Part shown: one piece after another, positions 10,500-21,702 of the stretch
Layout: every line of letters begins with the position of its first letter
How positions within the stretch are numbered: the first letter of the stretch is position 1
DNA from: Symsagittifera roscoffensis
Lineage: Eukaryota; Xenacoelomorpha; Acoela; Convolutidae
Reading direction: 5' to 3'
Assembly (NCBI RefSeq): GCF_963678635.1
Contig: NC_087063.1
Coordinates: 53,399,074-53,463,073 of the forward strand
Length of the DNA: 64,000 bases
Program-made: the position numbers and the translations under genes
The notes under the pieces: model-generated
Databases searched by the model: none
What the model was told of the DNA's origin: nothing
Seen by the model: only the letters and a program-made list of their open reading frames with translations

Positions 10500-13400
10500 T
10501 TAATAAGGCCCATAGACTTCCACGTAACGCCCGTGGAGTTTCTTCGTTCGATGTCCACCCGTCGTCAACAACGCTAGTACAGTCCTTGACTCAGTGCGTG
10601 GCTCTACCTGTCTCAGATAATCTGCATATGTGTCTAAATGCATCATAGTGAACTCTGAGGGTGCACTTAGATTCCTGATCACCTGATGCCCCGCAACTGA
10701 AATTATTGACTGTATTCTGCTTCCTTGTGGCACCATTTCGAACGTCTGACCAGAGATCACATTTAGTTTCGTGCTCAAACTATTTGGTGCTTTCGTTTCT
10801 TCGACTTCTGATGCCTCGAAAGCGTTCAGCCTTTCCTGAATTTTGTCATTCTCTATTTCGGGCTTCACCTTTTGTTCGATCTCCTTCGTTACCAATTCCT
10901 ACTGGACACTATTTAGAACATCCCTCGCGGCTGCCCTACAGTCGATCTTGAAATCATCCGCCGCAGTCACCGGTTCCTCATGCCTTGGATGCTTGATGTC
11001 TGCCACATCATCCCAGAATTGTGGACAATCCGATTTAAAAGGACCTTCGAAGTTATAAAAGAAACACTTTGGGCCGTTTTTTGCAATTACTCCTCTCATG
11101 AAGTCTTCATGATCAACCTCTGACGCATCTTCATCCTCGAGACTAAAGCCTATTGCTTTCTATGCCCTGTTTGTAGGTTGGGCATGCTGACACATGATGG
11201 TCCGTCGAACTGCAATTTGCACATGAGCGTCTCTATTCCATATCGTCCCTAGGTTTGTACCAGTGGTTTTCTTGGTTTACTGCTCCGTTGCTAAAATAGC
11301 TATAATTGTTCTTGTAATATCCAGATCTCGATGGAGGCTTCAGCAAAAGATATTCTATTGACTTGAGTCTCAAATCCTATGGTGTTGGCGCATTGGTTGA
11401 GAGTGGTGTGTAATGTGTCGCTAATATTGTTCGTAGCTCATCATTCTTCACACCATCGATGAATTTTTAGGCTACTGCCAGGTTCATCCTTCTGTTCGAC
11501 TCATCTGGTTGGCTACGCCTTCTCAGCATCTCCAAATCGTCTAGAAAGTTGTCTATCGTCTCGTCTTAACGTTGTCTCCGTTTCTCGAAGCGCATCATTG
11601 CTTGGTGTGCTTGCATCCCTGAGCCAAAACGATTTAACAAGATTTCAACAATTATTTCAGCAGTATCCCGCTGGTATTGTTTTTTGGCCATCACACAGTT
11701 TAGGGCTGTCCCTTCCAAGTTGCTGGTAAGAGCACTGCATTTTTGTCTTTCTGACAAGTCCTCTTCTTCAAAATGCAGTTTCATCACCTCTATCCAGGTA
11801 TAAATACAGCCATCAGATTCGTTTTTATAGCATCTCGTTTCTTTAAAACCCTTCTGGACTTTTCACTGCGTTCATTGGTCCTAGATAACCTCGTTAGGAA
11901 TGTTTCCAAGGACCTGTTCAGAGGTTCAAGGCTGTGGCCATTGATGTAGCGTCTCTTGAATGCCCCGCCTGGGTCTCATTGCCCCTGATAAGGGCTCTGG
12001 GACTCTGGATTTTCCCTCCTGTCCGGATCGCTGGGATGATTTCTTCCTTGATTCGCGTGACTACTGTTCCTGGAATCACATCTCCCAGTCGCATGTGTAT
12101 CTTGCGTCGGTCGTTCGTTTGAGGTCGGTCTGTTGCCAGTTGAACTTCCTCTGATGTTTGGGTCCCGTGTTTTTTTGTCCCCTGTGGCATAGCTTGACGA
12201 ACTGCCCCATCCTCTAGTGAATCCATATGTCCTTCTCCTGTTCGGTTGTTCATTGAAGTTGACTCTCGGCTCCCTGCTGGGTTTACCCGAGTTCGATTCC
12301 CCATTTTTTGACCCACTCCTGCTGCCTAGTAGCCCTTCCAACCTATCCATGATAGTCTGAGTTCGCCTCTCCATCATCGCATCTATCTTCATGTAAAGAG
12401 TTCCAAGAGTCTCAGCTTCTCAGCTTTTCCGTGTCCTCTCTCAATCGTAACTCTCCCTGCTCAGCTTCCCTCGTCATTCGCGACAAGTTCTTCCGTTCTC
12501 TCCTTCAAGGGTTTTTCGCTTCTTTTTACGTCCTGTCTGTTGCGGTTGATCTCTTCCCGCAGATTTTCTCTCTCGACGTGGACTGCCCTTTCTAGTTCAC
12601 TCATTCTTGAGAACATCTGTTCATTTTGTTCTCCTATGCTGGTCAAGGCTTCTTCAATTGATGCTCCGTTATCCACCTATGGCGTCAAAAATGGCGGTGT
12701 CACCCTGTCGGTCCCAGGTAGCTTGGTGCTGGTCGAGACTCCGGTTTTGATTCTCTGCCACGACGTCTTTTCATGATCCACTTCTGGATCCGCAGGTGCG
12801 TTAGATAGCCCTGTGTTTCAGTTCTTCGAAGTTCGCATTTCCGAATTCGTCATGTTCACAAAGTCTCCTGACTGCCCTGATCCGTTTGTGGTCTTGCTTA
12901 ATGTCCTCACTACACCAAATTGGTCCATGGTACCAGTTTTTCTATCTGTGTATGCGCCATTCTCCTGAGTCGAACTATTGAGGCTGACTTGAGATCCAAA
13001 GTCATCTTGCTCTTCATTGTCCTCTTATTCTTCCTGATTCATCGTCTGTACCCGTTCCCATGGTAGATGGAAAGAAGTTTCCGAAAGTGTTCTTCACTCT
13101 TTCCGAAAACGATGAGGACGTTGCCGGTTTCTCCGTCACGCCAAGCATCATGGTGTTGTTCGCGGGTAATGTTGTAGTCGCCACATATTCAGTAGAGATG
13201 TCTGACAGTTCCGACACCTCTTCTCGGTCCAGGGTCCCGGTGAAAGTGGCAAAATCTTGGACTTGTTCTATTGGAGTAGATTCACTCGCCATTTTTCTGT
13301 TTCCTCTCCCTTCCGGTCCAGGTCCCTCCCGGTTCTCATCCATGGCAGGGTCCGTGGACCTCATCCATGGACCTCTACTTCTAACATTGACTTTTGTCCT

Positions 13401-13579
13401 TCTGAGGACATTTGACTCCTGGTTTCAATCATTCTGCCTGAAACTTTCTTCCCTTTGTCGGTCCGGGTTCGTGTGATCCTTTCCACAGAAGGGTTGTTCA
13501 TTGCTTTTCTCTGTTTCTCTGGTATGAAATTCCTGGAGCTATCACTTAGTTTAGGTATCCTTGACTTGTCTAGACTCAT
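10500..13579 (-). pseudogene. gypsy gag, broken; coiled coil, capsid-like region and two zinc knuckles
   Basis: Start at 13579 (MSLDKSRIPKLSDSSRNF), chosen because both strand copies share this ATG. A Ser/Thr-rich N-terminal region (13364-13014) is followed by a charged coiled-coil stretch (12676-12461, LERAVHVERENLREEINRN), a basic Arg/Gly-rich linker (12392-11918) and a capsid-like helical region (about 11850-11400, with KLHFEEEDLSERQKCSALTS and NRFGSGMQAHQ). Then comes a canonical C-x2-C-x4-H-x4-C knuckle (11182-11223) and a second, degenerate one (11025-11066) with Tyr and Pro in place of the second Cys and the His. A tail (10895-10500) leads to the protease. Several frameshifts and stops. 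Confidence 0.75.
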
Positions 13580-13820
13580 TTTTAATTTATCACTTCTTAC
13601 TGCCTATACACTCAATTCGATTGCTAGTGTCCTTGTAGTCTGACTACTGATAACAATAACACAACACAATAAATTCCAAAAGTTTCACTTAAATAGTGAC
13701 CACGAATCCTTGTATGTTATCATAGTACAGCGTGTATACAATTTATTTACAATAATCGATCATTAGTTATAAGATATGAAGCTAGCACAGTCTGATAATG
13801 TCAATATATTTAAGAGATAT

Positions 13821-13859
13821 TCAATAATATCTGTCCCAATCAAGGACAGATATTATTGA
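13821..13859. repeat. Perfect hairpin, 16-bp stem and 7-base loop
   Basis: The sequence tcaataatatctgtcc (13821-13836) is followed by a 7-base loop and its exact reverse complement (13844-13859). The mirrored position in the right arm (about 21440-21475) is recognisable by its flanks but is not palindromic, so the hairpin is specific to the left arm. Confidence 0.9.
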
Positions 13860-14315
13860 TTTAAAACCAAAAATGAAGAAAAATAAGAATATTTTCAATC
13901 AAAAACGTATGTGTTTTGTACTTTAGTCAATTGCAATGTAATAGTCGAACATGTTTCTAAAGAGAGAGCTTCCCCTGTTCGGTGCTGCACTAAACAGACA
14001 AAACTTGAAGGCAGTAGTTTTCTCAAGTGGGCGTCTATTGCACCCACCGAGTCCTGTGTTACCTATCTGCCTTGGGATTGCCCGAGCTAGACCTACTAAA
14101 ATCCTCAGGGCAATCTTTTTTCTCACGCTACAAACTCTTGTTCAATTTAGACTTATTGTCGCGAATAACTGAGTTTAGACCTGTTTTGTTTTGGTCTGGC
14201 CTTTTATAAAAGGCAAGTTGCCAGTGCAGTCACTGGTTCCTAGCCTGTCTCTTAATAACCTAATACCTTTCACTATTTTCTTTTCTTTTGTCTACTTAAG
14301 TCTTGACAAAATAGT

Positions 14316-14826
14316 ACCCCTCCGGATTGGCAAAAACAGGACCCCTGCGGATTGGCAAAAACAGGACCCCTCCGGAATGGCAAAATTGGCACCCCTCCGG
14401 ATTGGCAAAATTGGGACCCCTCCGGATTGGCAAAATAGTACCCTTCCGGATTGGTAAAAGCAGGACCCCTGCGGATTGGCAAAAACAGGACCCCTCCGGA
14501 GTGTCAAAATTTGGACCCTTCCGGATTGGCAAAATTAGGACCACTCCGGATTGGCGAATTTGGTACCCTTCCGGATTGGCAAAAATAGGACCCTTCCTGT
14601 TGGCAAAATAGGACCTCTCCGGATTGGCGAATTTGGGACCCTTTCGGATGGGCATTTTATGATCCTTCCGTATTGGCGAAGTTATGACCCTTCCGGATTG
14701 GCAAAAATAAGACCCATCCGGATTGGCAAAAATAAGACCCCTCCGGATTGGCAAAAATAAGACCCCTCCGGATTGGCAAAATCGGGACCCTTCCGGATTG
14801 GGACCCCACCGGGTTTGTAAAAATAG
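14316..14826 (+). repeat. 25-bp minisatellite, about 22 copies
   Basis: Tandem units of 25 bp built on acccctccggattggcaaaa plus a variable 5-base tail, with about 22 copies from 14316 to 14826. Because the stop-poor unit is out of phase with three, all frames read through it as GlyLys/ProIle repeats, which explains the long but meaningless frames here. Single relics of the unit also occur at about 14925, 15483 and 16193. Confidence 0.9.
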
Positions 14827-17345
14827 CTTTTCAGTGACTTTTAAAATTTTCACCCGATACCCTTCAGGATACGTTCTCCGATGCTATTATGCTGTTGGAA
14901 CTAACTAGGAAAGGTGTATTTTCCGTCCCTAGACCCTTCCGGATCGATACTAAGTCTCTTACTTGACCATTCACCTTAACTGTGAAGAGTCTTATAACTA
15001 GCCTAGTTTCGACTCGACCATGGTTTTCTGGTTTCCTTAGCCTTCTCTTTTTGTCTAGAACAGCGTAAAATTGGCTTATTCAACCGTTACTACCCTTTGG
15101 TAGGGGTGTAAGGGCTTTCCAAAATTTTTTTTATAAAACGTGAAGAGTCTACCTTCCCATATTAGTGAGTTTGCTAAAAACCATCTTTTCACGCTTTTTT
15201 TGAATAATTGATCTTTTTATGAGTAATTTTACCAAGTTCTGATCTATACCAAGATTAACTAGATCTGTCCAGTTGTTCCAAAGTTATTAACCAAAACGTC
15301 TTTTTTCTAAAATCGAAAAAACTCTCTCTTATAGGTTCCGCCTAACTTTTTTCGCAATTCTGTTCTTTTCGACCTAAAAATTATTGATCCGAGCTTAGAC
15401 GGCCTATACTTGTCTAGTTCAATGCAAAAAACCCGATCTAAAACACTCCAGCTGAAACAATTTGCCAAAAACAATGCTATTTGGACCCTTACGGATTGAT
15501 GAATCCACTAAATCAAACACGTTAAGTTTGATTTCACTGTAACCCGGAAGGTTATCGGAAAACGGGTTTTAAAACCTGTCAATTCACTAGTGAAAATTGT
15601 CCGAAAAACAATTTTTACTGTCCTAACTCAAAAATTTCAAAAAAAAAATTAATTTGTAGCCTTTCGTTTTTTCAAAAATCAAGAAAGTTCGGTTTTTGGT
15701 ACCCAATTAGTTCCAACCACTTCTGAACTAAACTTCACCGGTTCCACCTATTTAACTAGTACAATTACAATGTAACTCACTAATTTAGTGCTTTTTTCCG
15801 TTTCAAAAAATTTCGATATCTCAAAAATCGCGATTTGTTGGCGGTCAAAATATCTTCTATTGAACCTAAAAACCGGTCTGCTTACTCTGTTTTTCACTGA
15901 AAAACGGTATAGGAGTATTAAAATAGGCTTAAAAACAGTAATACTAGTAATGATATATCACTCGGTGTTTGTTCAATAACCGAATTAAGGTGCTTAACTC
16001 GGAAATTCGCAGTTCGTTGAAGGTTCACTACAGTGCAGTCACTGTCGATTCCCCCACAGATTAATATCTTACTTTTTGTACCAAAAGGGAAACAAAACTT
16101 TTTAACGATACCCATCAGTCGATTATTGTTGTCCTTGAGCCCCTTCTTTTCGCTCCTTGAACTGCTTGCCGGATCAGTCTTCTTCTATAATCCCGAGACC
16201 CCTCCGGATTGAGCGCAAATTAGCATTACCGTGCTTACATACTCAAATAACCCTACAGTAAAAGCACCACAAACGGGCCACAAAATTGATCGTAACGATC
16301 CTGACTGATAAAAACGCCTGTAGCAGCAATATATGTAACAACGACAAACGGGAGGGTCGGAACACATCTCGTCTGGGGGGATGATTTCTATTAAGTTTAA
16401 TTTTTGAAACTGTTTTTTGTTTTTTCTTAGATACTATACAACTTTTTGTTTGGTTTCCTATATATCTTTACATGATTTTGGTCACATACCACTCAGGAAA
16501 TGACGAGACCGCGAATCATCCACCCTTCCTGGTTCGTGAATTTTCGGTCTTAACTAGGTTAAAAAGCTATTCACGGGAATCCGGAAGGCTTCCGCGTTCC
16601 GAACTACTCTCCGCCCCGGCGGTTGGGGCCTTTTTAAGCGCGTTATTACGAGCATCCGCTCGGCGCGGAGTGCTCGTTATCGGCTCTGCCGGTCATGATG
16701 TTAAAAAAGAATAACACCCAGGAGCGCCATAAAAAAACCTATAAAACCTTTGCCCGGAAGTACATATCGACGGAAAATAAAGCTAAGCTATGAAACGACT
16801 GTCCAGCGTCTAAACACGGCTCTACATGCATTTTACCGTTTCTACCGAAGCCAGTTCTTTTGATGGTCTTTCTATAATCGGGTCGACAAAAAAAACGTTA
16901 CTGTTTCCGGCTTCGATCAGAACGCTCTGATTAACCTAATTACATGCAAAATTAGTGAGCTCATGGCTAGGTCTCAGTATCGCAAGACCACGAGGTCGCT
17001 CCTAAAAAAAGGGCTACTACTATTTATTGTATTACTACTGTTTTTGTTCAGTAGATAGAACTCATCATCTCCATCGAAGATGGATCAACTCTTTCCCTCA
17101 CTCCTAGCTTCTCATTCTCTGAAAATGAATCTGGATGTTAATTAAATTGAACTCAGGGCATGACCAGGAAGCTAAAAGTTTATATGATATATAAAACAAT
17201 TTGAGCTCTGAGCCCGAGGCCCCCTCTGATTCTGGAATCCGGGAAATAGCATTCCTACTTCTTTCCGGAAGGCTGGAAGGCTGTCCCAACACCCTTCCTT
17301 TTTCTCGGGTTCTACGTTGTAACGATTGTAGCAGCACAATTGTTA
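14827..17345. other. Non-coding gypsy 5' region, left arm
   Basis: No gene. AT-rich to about 16.5 kb, then a locally GC-rich patch (16590-16690) with a hairpin (16649-16676, arms cgagca and tgctcg). The whole stretch is matched by the right arm. A long 5' LTR and leader is the simplest reading, but I could not fix LTR ends or a primer-binding site. Confidence 0.5.
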
Positions 17346-17467
17346 CAGCTCGGAATGGTTCCTGACAATCTCCAATTACAATTTCAACCCAGTGTCGTTT
17401 TTTCGTTGTTGTTTCCACTACGACTCTTTTTGTTGTCTACGAGTTCTATTGTTGTGTTTTTGCCGTT

Positions 17468-17694
17468 TCAGTGTGTGCGAAATAATAAAAAAATACCTGT
17501 CGTTCATGTTCTAATCGAAATTTAAAAAATTGGCATGTCAGTTAAAACTAACCCTTCCCGGTTTGTCCAATCGTTCAAATAACCTCGCTATTTCATTAAA
17601 ACCATCAATTTTCCCGGTTAGATGTTCTTTCTTCTAATCGATGAAAATTCGATTGCGAAACTGCATTTTCTTACATTCTGGTCGAATGTCACAT
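17468..17694 (+). repeat. Dispersed direct repeat, copy 2 (partner 1293-1525)
   Basis: Starts tcagtgtgtgcgaaataat and ends gtcgaatgtcacata. It shares an ordered series of blocks with 1293-1525, including ggcatgtcagttaaaacta and aaaattcgattgc. It lies inside the central spacer of the inverted repeat and I found no mirrored copy on the right side of the centre. Confidence 0.75.
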
Positions 17695-17697
17695 AAC

Positions 17698-17840
17698 TAT
17701 TTTGCAATGCAATTAATTTAATTTGCGCGACTCGGCTGATATCCTTCAAGCCGTAACAAATCGTCGACCCGATGCTTCGAGGACCACCTTGAACTGGCTT
17801 TGGTAGTGACGGTTAAAAGCTCGTGAAGATCCATCTTTAT
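17698..17840 (+). repeat. Degenerate direct repeat within the inverted-repeat centre
   Basis: Matches 18547-18690 in the same orientation: both read ttttgca, then gtcgacccgatg, then aactggctttggtag, then gacggt. The reverse complement is in the left arm at about 16830-16970. Three copies around the centre mean that it was not built by one simple inversion. Confidence 0.7.
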
Positions 17841-20575
17841 GACGTTCGACCAGAATGGCGCAAAAATGCATGGCAGTATCAGAATAGCTGAGTGAAAGAA
17901 TTGAGAGTTTCGATGAATTAACAGTGCTAATCATGCAATTTGACGAATTGGGAGAAGTTATTTGTAGTTACAAAGTAAAAGTACTTTTTTGAAAGTTCGT
18001 TGAAAATAAAGACACGTCACGACTTTGAAATTTCGCTAACATTGATAACCGCGAAATTCAGACGACACCAATTTTCGCTAAAAAAACTGCAAGATTAACT
18101 CTCGATAGTGAAGACAAAACGTGAGAATTATTTTAAAATTTTAATCGAGACTGTCCGAATTGTAACGATTGTAACTGTACAATTGTTACCGAGCAATTCG
18201 CGAGAATTGGGAGGCGTTTTGAGAGGATTTACTACACTTCCAGAAGGACGACAAGACCGCCTTTTGTCCGGATTCCAGAATCCGGAAGAGTCTCGGCAAG
18301 AAAATGAAACTACATTTTAACAAAATTCAGCTTCTGAATATGTCCTGAATTGAACCAAATAATATTAAATTCGTTTTCAGATAATGAGAAGCTAGGAGTT
18401 GAGTGAAAGGGTTGATCCATCGCCGATACTCATGATGATTTTTATCTACTGAACGAAAACAATAATAAAATAATAAATAAGTGTTAGCCCTGCTTTGAGG
18501 AGTGACCTCGTGGTCTGGGGATACTGTGACCTACCCTTGAGCTCATTATTTTGCATTTAACTAAGTTAATCTGCGCGTTCTGGCCGATAGCCCAAAACAG
18601 TAATGACTTTGTCGACCCGATGTTAAAGGACCACACATATAACTGGCTTTGGTAGAGACGGTCAAAAGCATGTAGAGATGTGATTAGACGCTAGCCAGTC
18701 GTTTCATAACCTAGCTTTTTTTCCCTGTCGATATGTACTTCCGGGCGAGTGTTACAAACATGTTTTTTTTGGTGCTCCTGGGTGTTATTGTTGTTAACAT
18801 CAAGATCGACAGAACCATTAATAAGTTCTAAATAAGGCCCTCAGCGCAGGGCCGCCAGGGTAGTTCGGAACGAGGAAGCTTTCCGGATTCCCGGATTTAG
18901 TTTTTTAACCTAGTTAAGACCGAAAATTCACGTATCGTAAAGGGTCGGGGGATCGGCCTTCCCGTCGTTCCTTGAACTGTATATGACAAAAAACACATGA
19001 ATATATACATGAAACCAAACAAAATGTAGTATAATACCAAGAAAAAAAACAAAAAAAAAACATTAAAAGAACCAAAAAACCAAAAAATGTAAAATCACAA
19101 TAAAATCATCTTCCCAGACAAGATGTAATCCGACCCTCCCGTTAGCTGTTGTTAGATATTTTGTTCTTACAGGCATTTATATTAAACAGGATCGAAACGA
19201 TCAAAATTGTGGCCCGTTTCGGGTGCCTGTACTGTAGGGTTGTTTGAGTATTCGAGCACTTTAATGCTAATTTGCGATCAATCTGGAAGGATCTCAGGAT
19301 AGAGCGGAAGACTGATCCGGCGAGCAGTGCAAGGAGCAGCAGGAAGGATCTGAATAACAACATAAATCGACTGTTGGGTATCGTTAACAAATTTGTATCC
19401 CTTTTGGTAAAGAAATTAAGATATCAATCTGTGGGGGGCTCGACAATGACTGCACTGTAGTGACCCTCCACCGTGTTGCGAGTTTCCGAAATAAGCACCT
19501 TAATTCGGATGTTGATCAAACTCGGAGTGATATAATAATTTTTGTAACCCTTTCTGTTCTGTCTTTATTAATACTCCTATATCGTTTTTGTGTGAAAAAC
19601 ATAGCAAGAAGACCGATTTTTAGAGTCAAATTAGTGATATTTTGACCCCCCACAAATCGCAAATTTTGATATATCGATCTTTTTGAAATCGTAACTGCAC
19701 TAATTTAATTAGGGGAACCGGTCAAATTTGGTTCGGACGTGGTTGGAAATAATTGGGTGCAGAAATCAATTTTTTGAAAAGACGAAACCACACAAAATAA
19801 GAAAACTTTTCAAAATTTTGAGATAGGGAGACATACACTAGTGAATTGACAAGTTTTAAAACCCGTTCTAACAAATACCGTTCCTGGCCCCAATGAAATC
19901 GAACTTAACGTGTTTGATTTAGTGGATTCATCAGTCCGGAGGGGTCCATGTAGCCTTGTTTTTGACAAATATTTTCTAATGGATTGCTTAAGATCGGGTT
20001 CTTGCATTGAACTAGAAGAGTACAGGCCTTTTGAGGTCAAATCAAAAAAATTTAAGCAAATAAAACAAGAATTGCAAAAAAAGTCAGGCGGAACCAGGAA
20101 GTTTGAATTTTTTTTGATTTCGCATAGAAGACGTTTTGATTAATAACTTTGGAACTACAAAACAAATCGAGTTCGTTTTGGTACCACTGGAACAAAAATA
20201 GAACACAAAAATAAGCATAGAAAATTTTTTAAGATGGTTTTTAGCAAACTCACTAATTCGGGAAGGTAGACCCTTCACGTTTCATAATTTTTTTTGGAAA
20301 GCCCTTATACCCATATCAAACGGTAATAACGGTTAACCAAGGCAATTTTACGCTGTTCTCGACAAAAAGGTAGGCCTAAGAAACCCAGAGAACGATAGTC
20401 GAATCAAAACTAGGCTAGTTATAAGACCCTTCACAGTTGAGGCAAAGTGTTAATAAGCAGCTTAGCTTCAATCCGCAAAAGTCTAGAGCCCGAATATACC
20501 CTCTCCAGTTAGTTTATATAGCATAATAAGCATTGAGACCGTGTCCGGAAGGGTCCTGGGTTTTGATTTCAAAAC

Positions 20576-20795
20576 TACCCGGAAAGGCAATTTTTGCCAA
20601 TTCGGAGGGGTCATATTTTTGCCAATCAGGAGGGATCTCGAATTTTTGTCAATCAGGAGTGGTCCCAATTCAGAGGGATCCTAATTTTGTCAATCCGGAG
20701 GGGTCTCAATTCGGAGGGGTCCTATTTTTGTCGATCCGAAGAGCTACAATTTTGGAGGGCTCCTATTTTTGTCAATCTGGAGGGGTCCTAGAAAT
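20576..20795 (-). repeat. 25-bp minisatellite, contracted mirror copy
   Basis: Reverse-complement units of the left-arm minisatellite (core ttttgccaat and ggaggggtc), about eight or nine degenerate copies against about 22 on the left. The difference in copy number is the main length difference between the arms. Confidence 0.85.
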
Positions 20796-21103
20796 ATTCT
20801 TTTTAATTTACGAACGCGATTGCAGGGATCCTAAAACCTACGTGGACTAAAGCAACATACATAGTAAGTAGTATTAGGATATCGGGAATCAAGCAGGAAA
20901 CCAGTGACTACACTGCTAACATGCCTTTAAATAAAAAATTGAAAACACCTTATTAAAGCAAAACAATTCCAAGCCCGGGGTAGCGACTTTATGTTTAACA
21001 GAACACAGAATTCGACACTGATTTATTCGGGTTAAAATCCATATGATTTTGTTTGAAAAGCGGTTGTCTTGAGAGTTTTAGTAAGTCTAGCTTGGGCAAT
21101 CAG

Positions 21104-21320
21104 AAGGCAGATAGGTAACACAGAACTGAGTGGGTGCAATAGTCGCCAACTTGAGAAAAATACTGCCTTCAAAATTTGTCTGTTTAGTGCGGCACTAAAA
21201 ACTGTCTTCAAGTTTTGTCTGTTTAGTGCGTATCGTCTGCTTAGTGCGGCAACCCGAAGGCAGATAGGTAACACGGAACTCAGGGGGTGCAATAGTCGCC
21301 AAGTTCAGAAAAAGACTGCG
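21104..21320 (+). repeat. 150-bp tandem duplication, right arm only
   Basis: The segment starting aggcagataggtaacac occurs at 21104 and again at 21254, each followed by gtgcaatagtcgccaa. Between and after them the short motif ctgtttagtgcg repeats several times. The left arm has a single copy (about 13990-14075), so this duplication arose after the arms separated. Confidence 0.85.
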
Positions 21321-21702
21321 TTTAAGTTTAGCTGTTTAGTGCGGCACTAAAGTTTTGTCTGTTTAGTGCGGCACAAAAGGGAAAGTTTTTTTTGGACATA
21401 AATTCGACTATTGTTTTTTCTATCTTTGGTTTTAAATATTCAATAATTGTTTTTGATTGGGTAGAGAGAACAATATCTTTTAAATATATTGAGATCATCA
21501 GTCTGTGCTAGCTTTGTAACCAATAAGCAAAATTCGATTGTTGAACGAATTGTATACACGCTATACTGTGATAACCTATAAGGACTCGTGGTCACTGTTT
21601 AAGTGAAACTTTTGTACGTCATTGTGTTGTGTTAATGTTATCAGTTGTCAATCAATAAAAACCGTAGTAAGCGAATTGAATGTGTGAAGCAATAAATTGA
21701 AA

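Larger units (their letters stand above)
5337..13579 (-). mobile_element. Ty3/gypsy LTR retrotransposon internal region, complete in layout but inactive
   Basis: On the minus strand the order is gag, protease, reverse transcriptase, RNase H, integrase, GPY/F tail. Integrase after RNase H is the Ty3/gypsy order. No envelope-like frame with signal peptide or membrane segment follows pol, so this is a retrotransposon layout and not a retrovirus-like one. Many stops and frameshifts occur throughout. The 5' sequence continues to about 17.3 kb and is mirrored on the right side of the centre near 17.7 kb. Confidence 0.85.
13579..17345 (-). repeat. Left arm of large imperfect inverted repeat (gypsy 5' region)
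   Basis: Mirrors 18150-21703 in reverse complement. Anchor pairs: gag start 13579 with 21703; 13678-13710 (caaaagtttcacttaaatag) with 21582-21614; 16600 with 18880; 16981-17003 (cacgaggtcgctcct) with 18504; 17105 (cctagcttctcattctctg) with 18380; 17318 with 18180. The arms differ by indels, mainly in minisatellite length, so the midpoint drifts from 17.64 to 17.75 kb. No protein-like frame lies here beyond the minisatellite. Confidence 0.85.

Noticed and set aside
14191-14908. Several long frames on both strands with repeated RIGK/NPEG/PIRRG residues, including one of 185 residues
   Set aside because: They are read-through of the 25-bp minisatellite, which lacks stops in most frames. No independent coding signal.
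16472-16714. 80-residue frame with an Ala/Arg-rich end, at first like a bacterial fragment
   Set aside because: The GC-rich stretch is part of the inverted repeat; the frame is not kept in the right arm, so no protein is supported.
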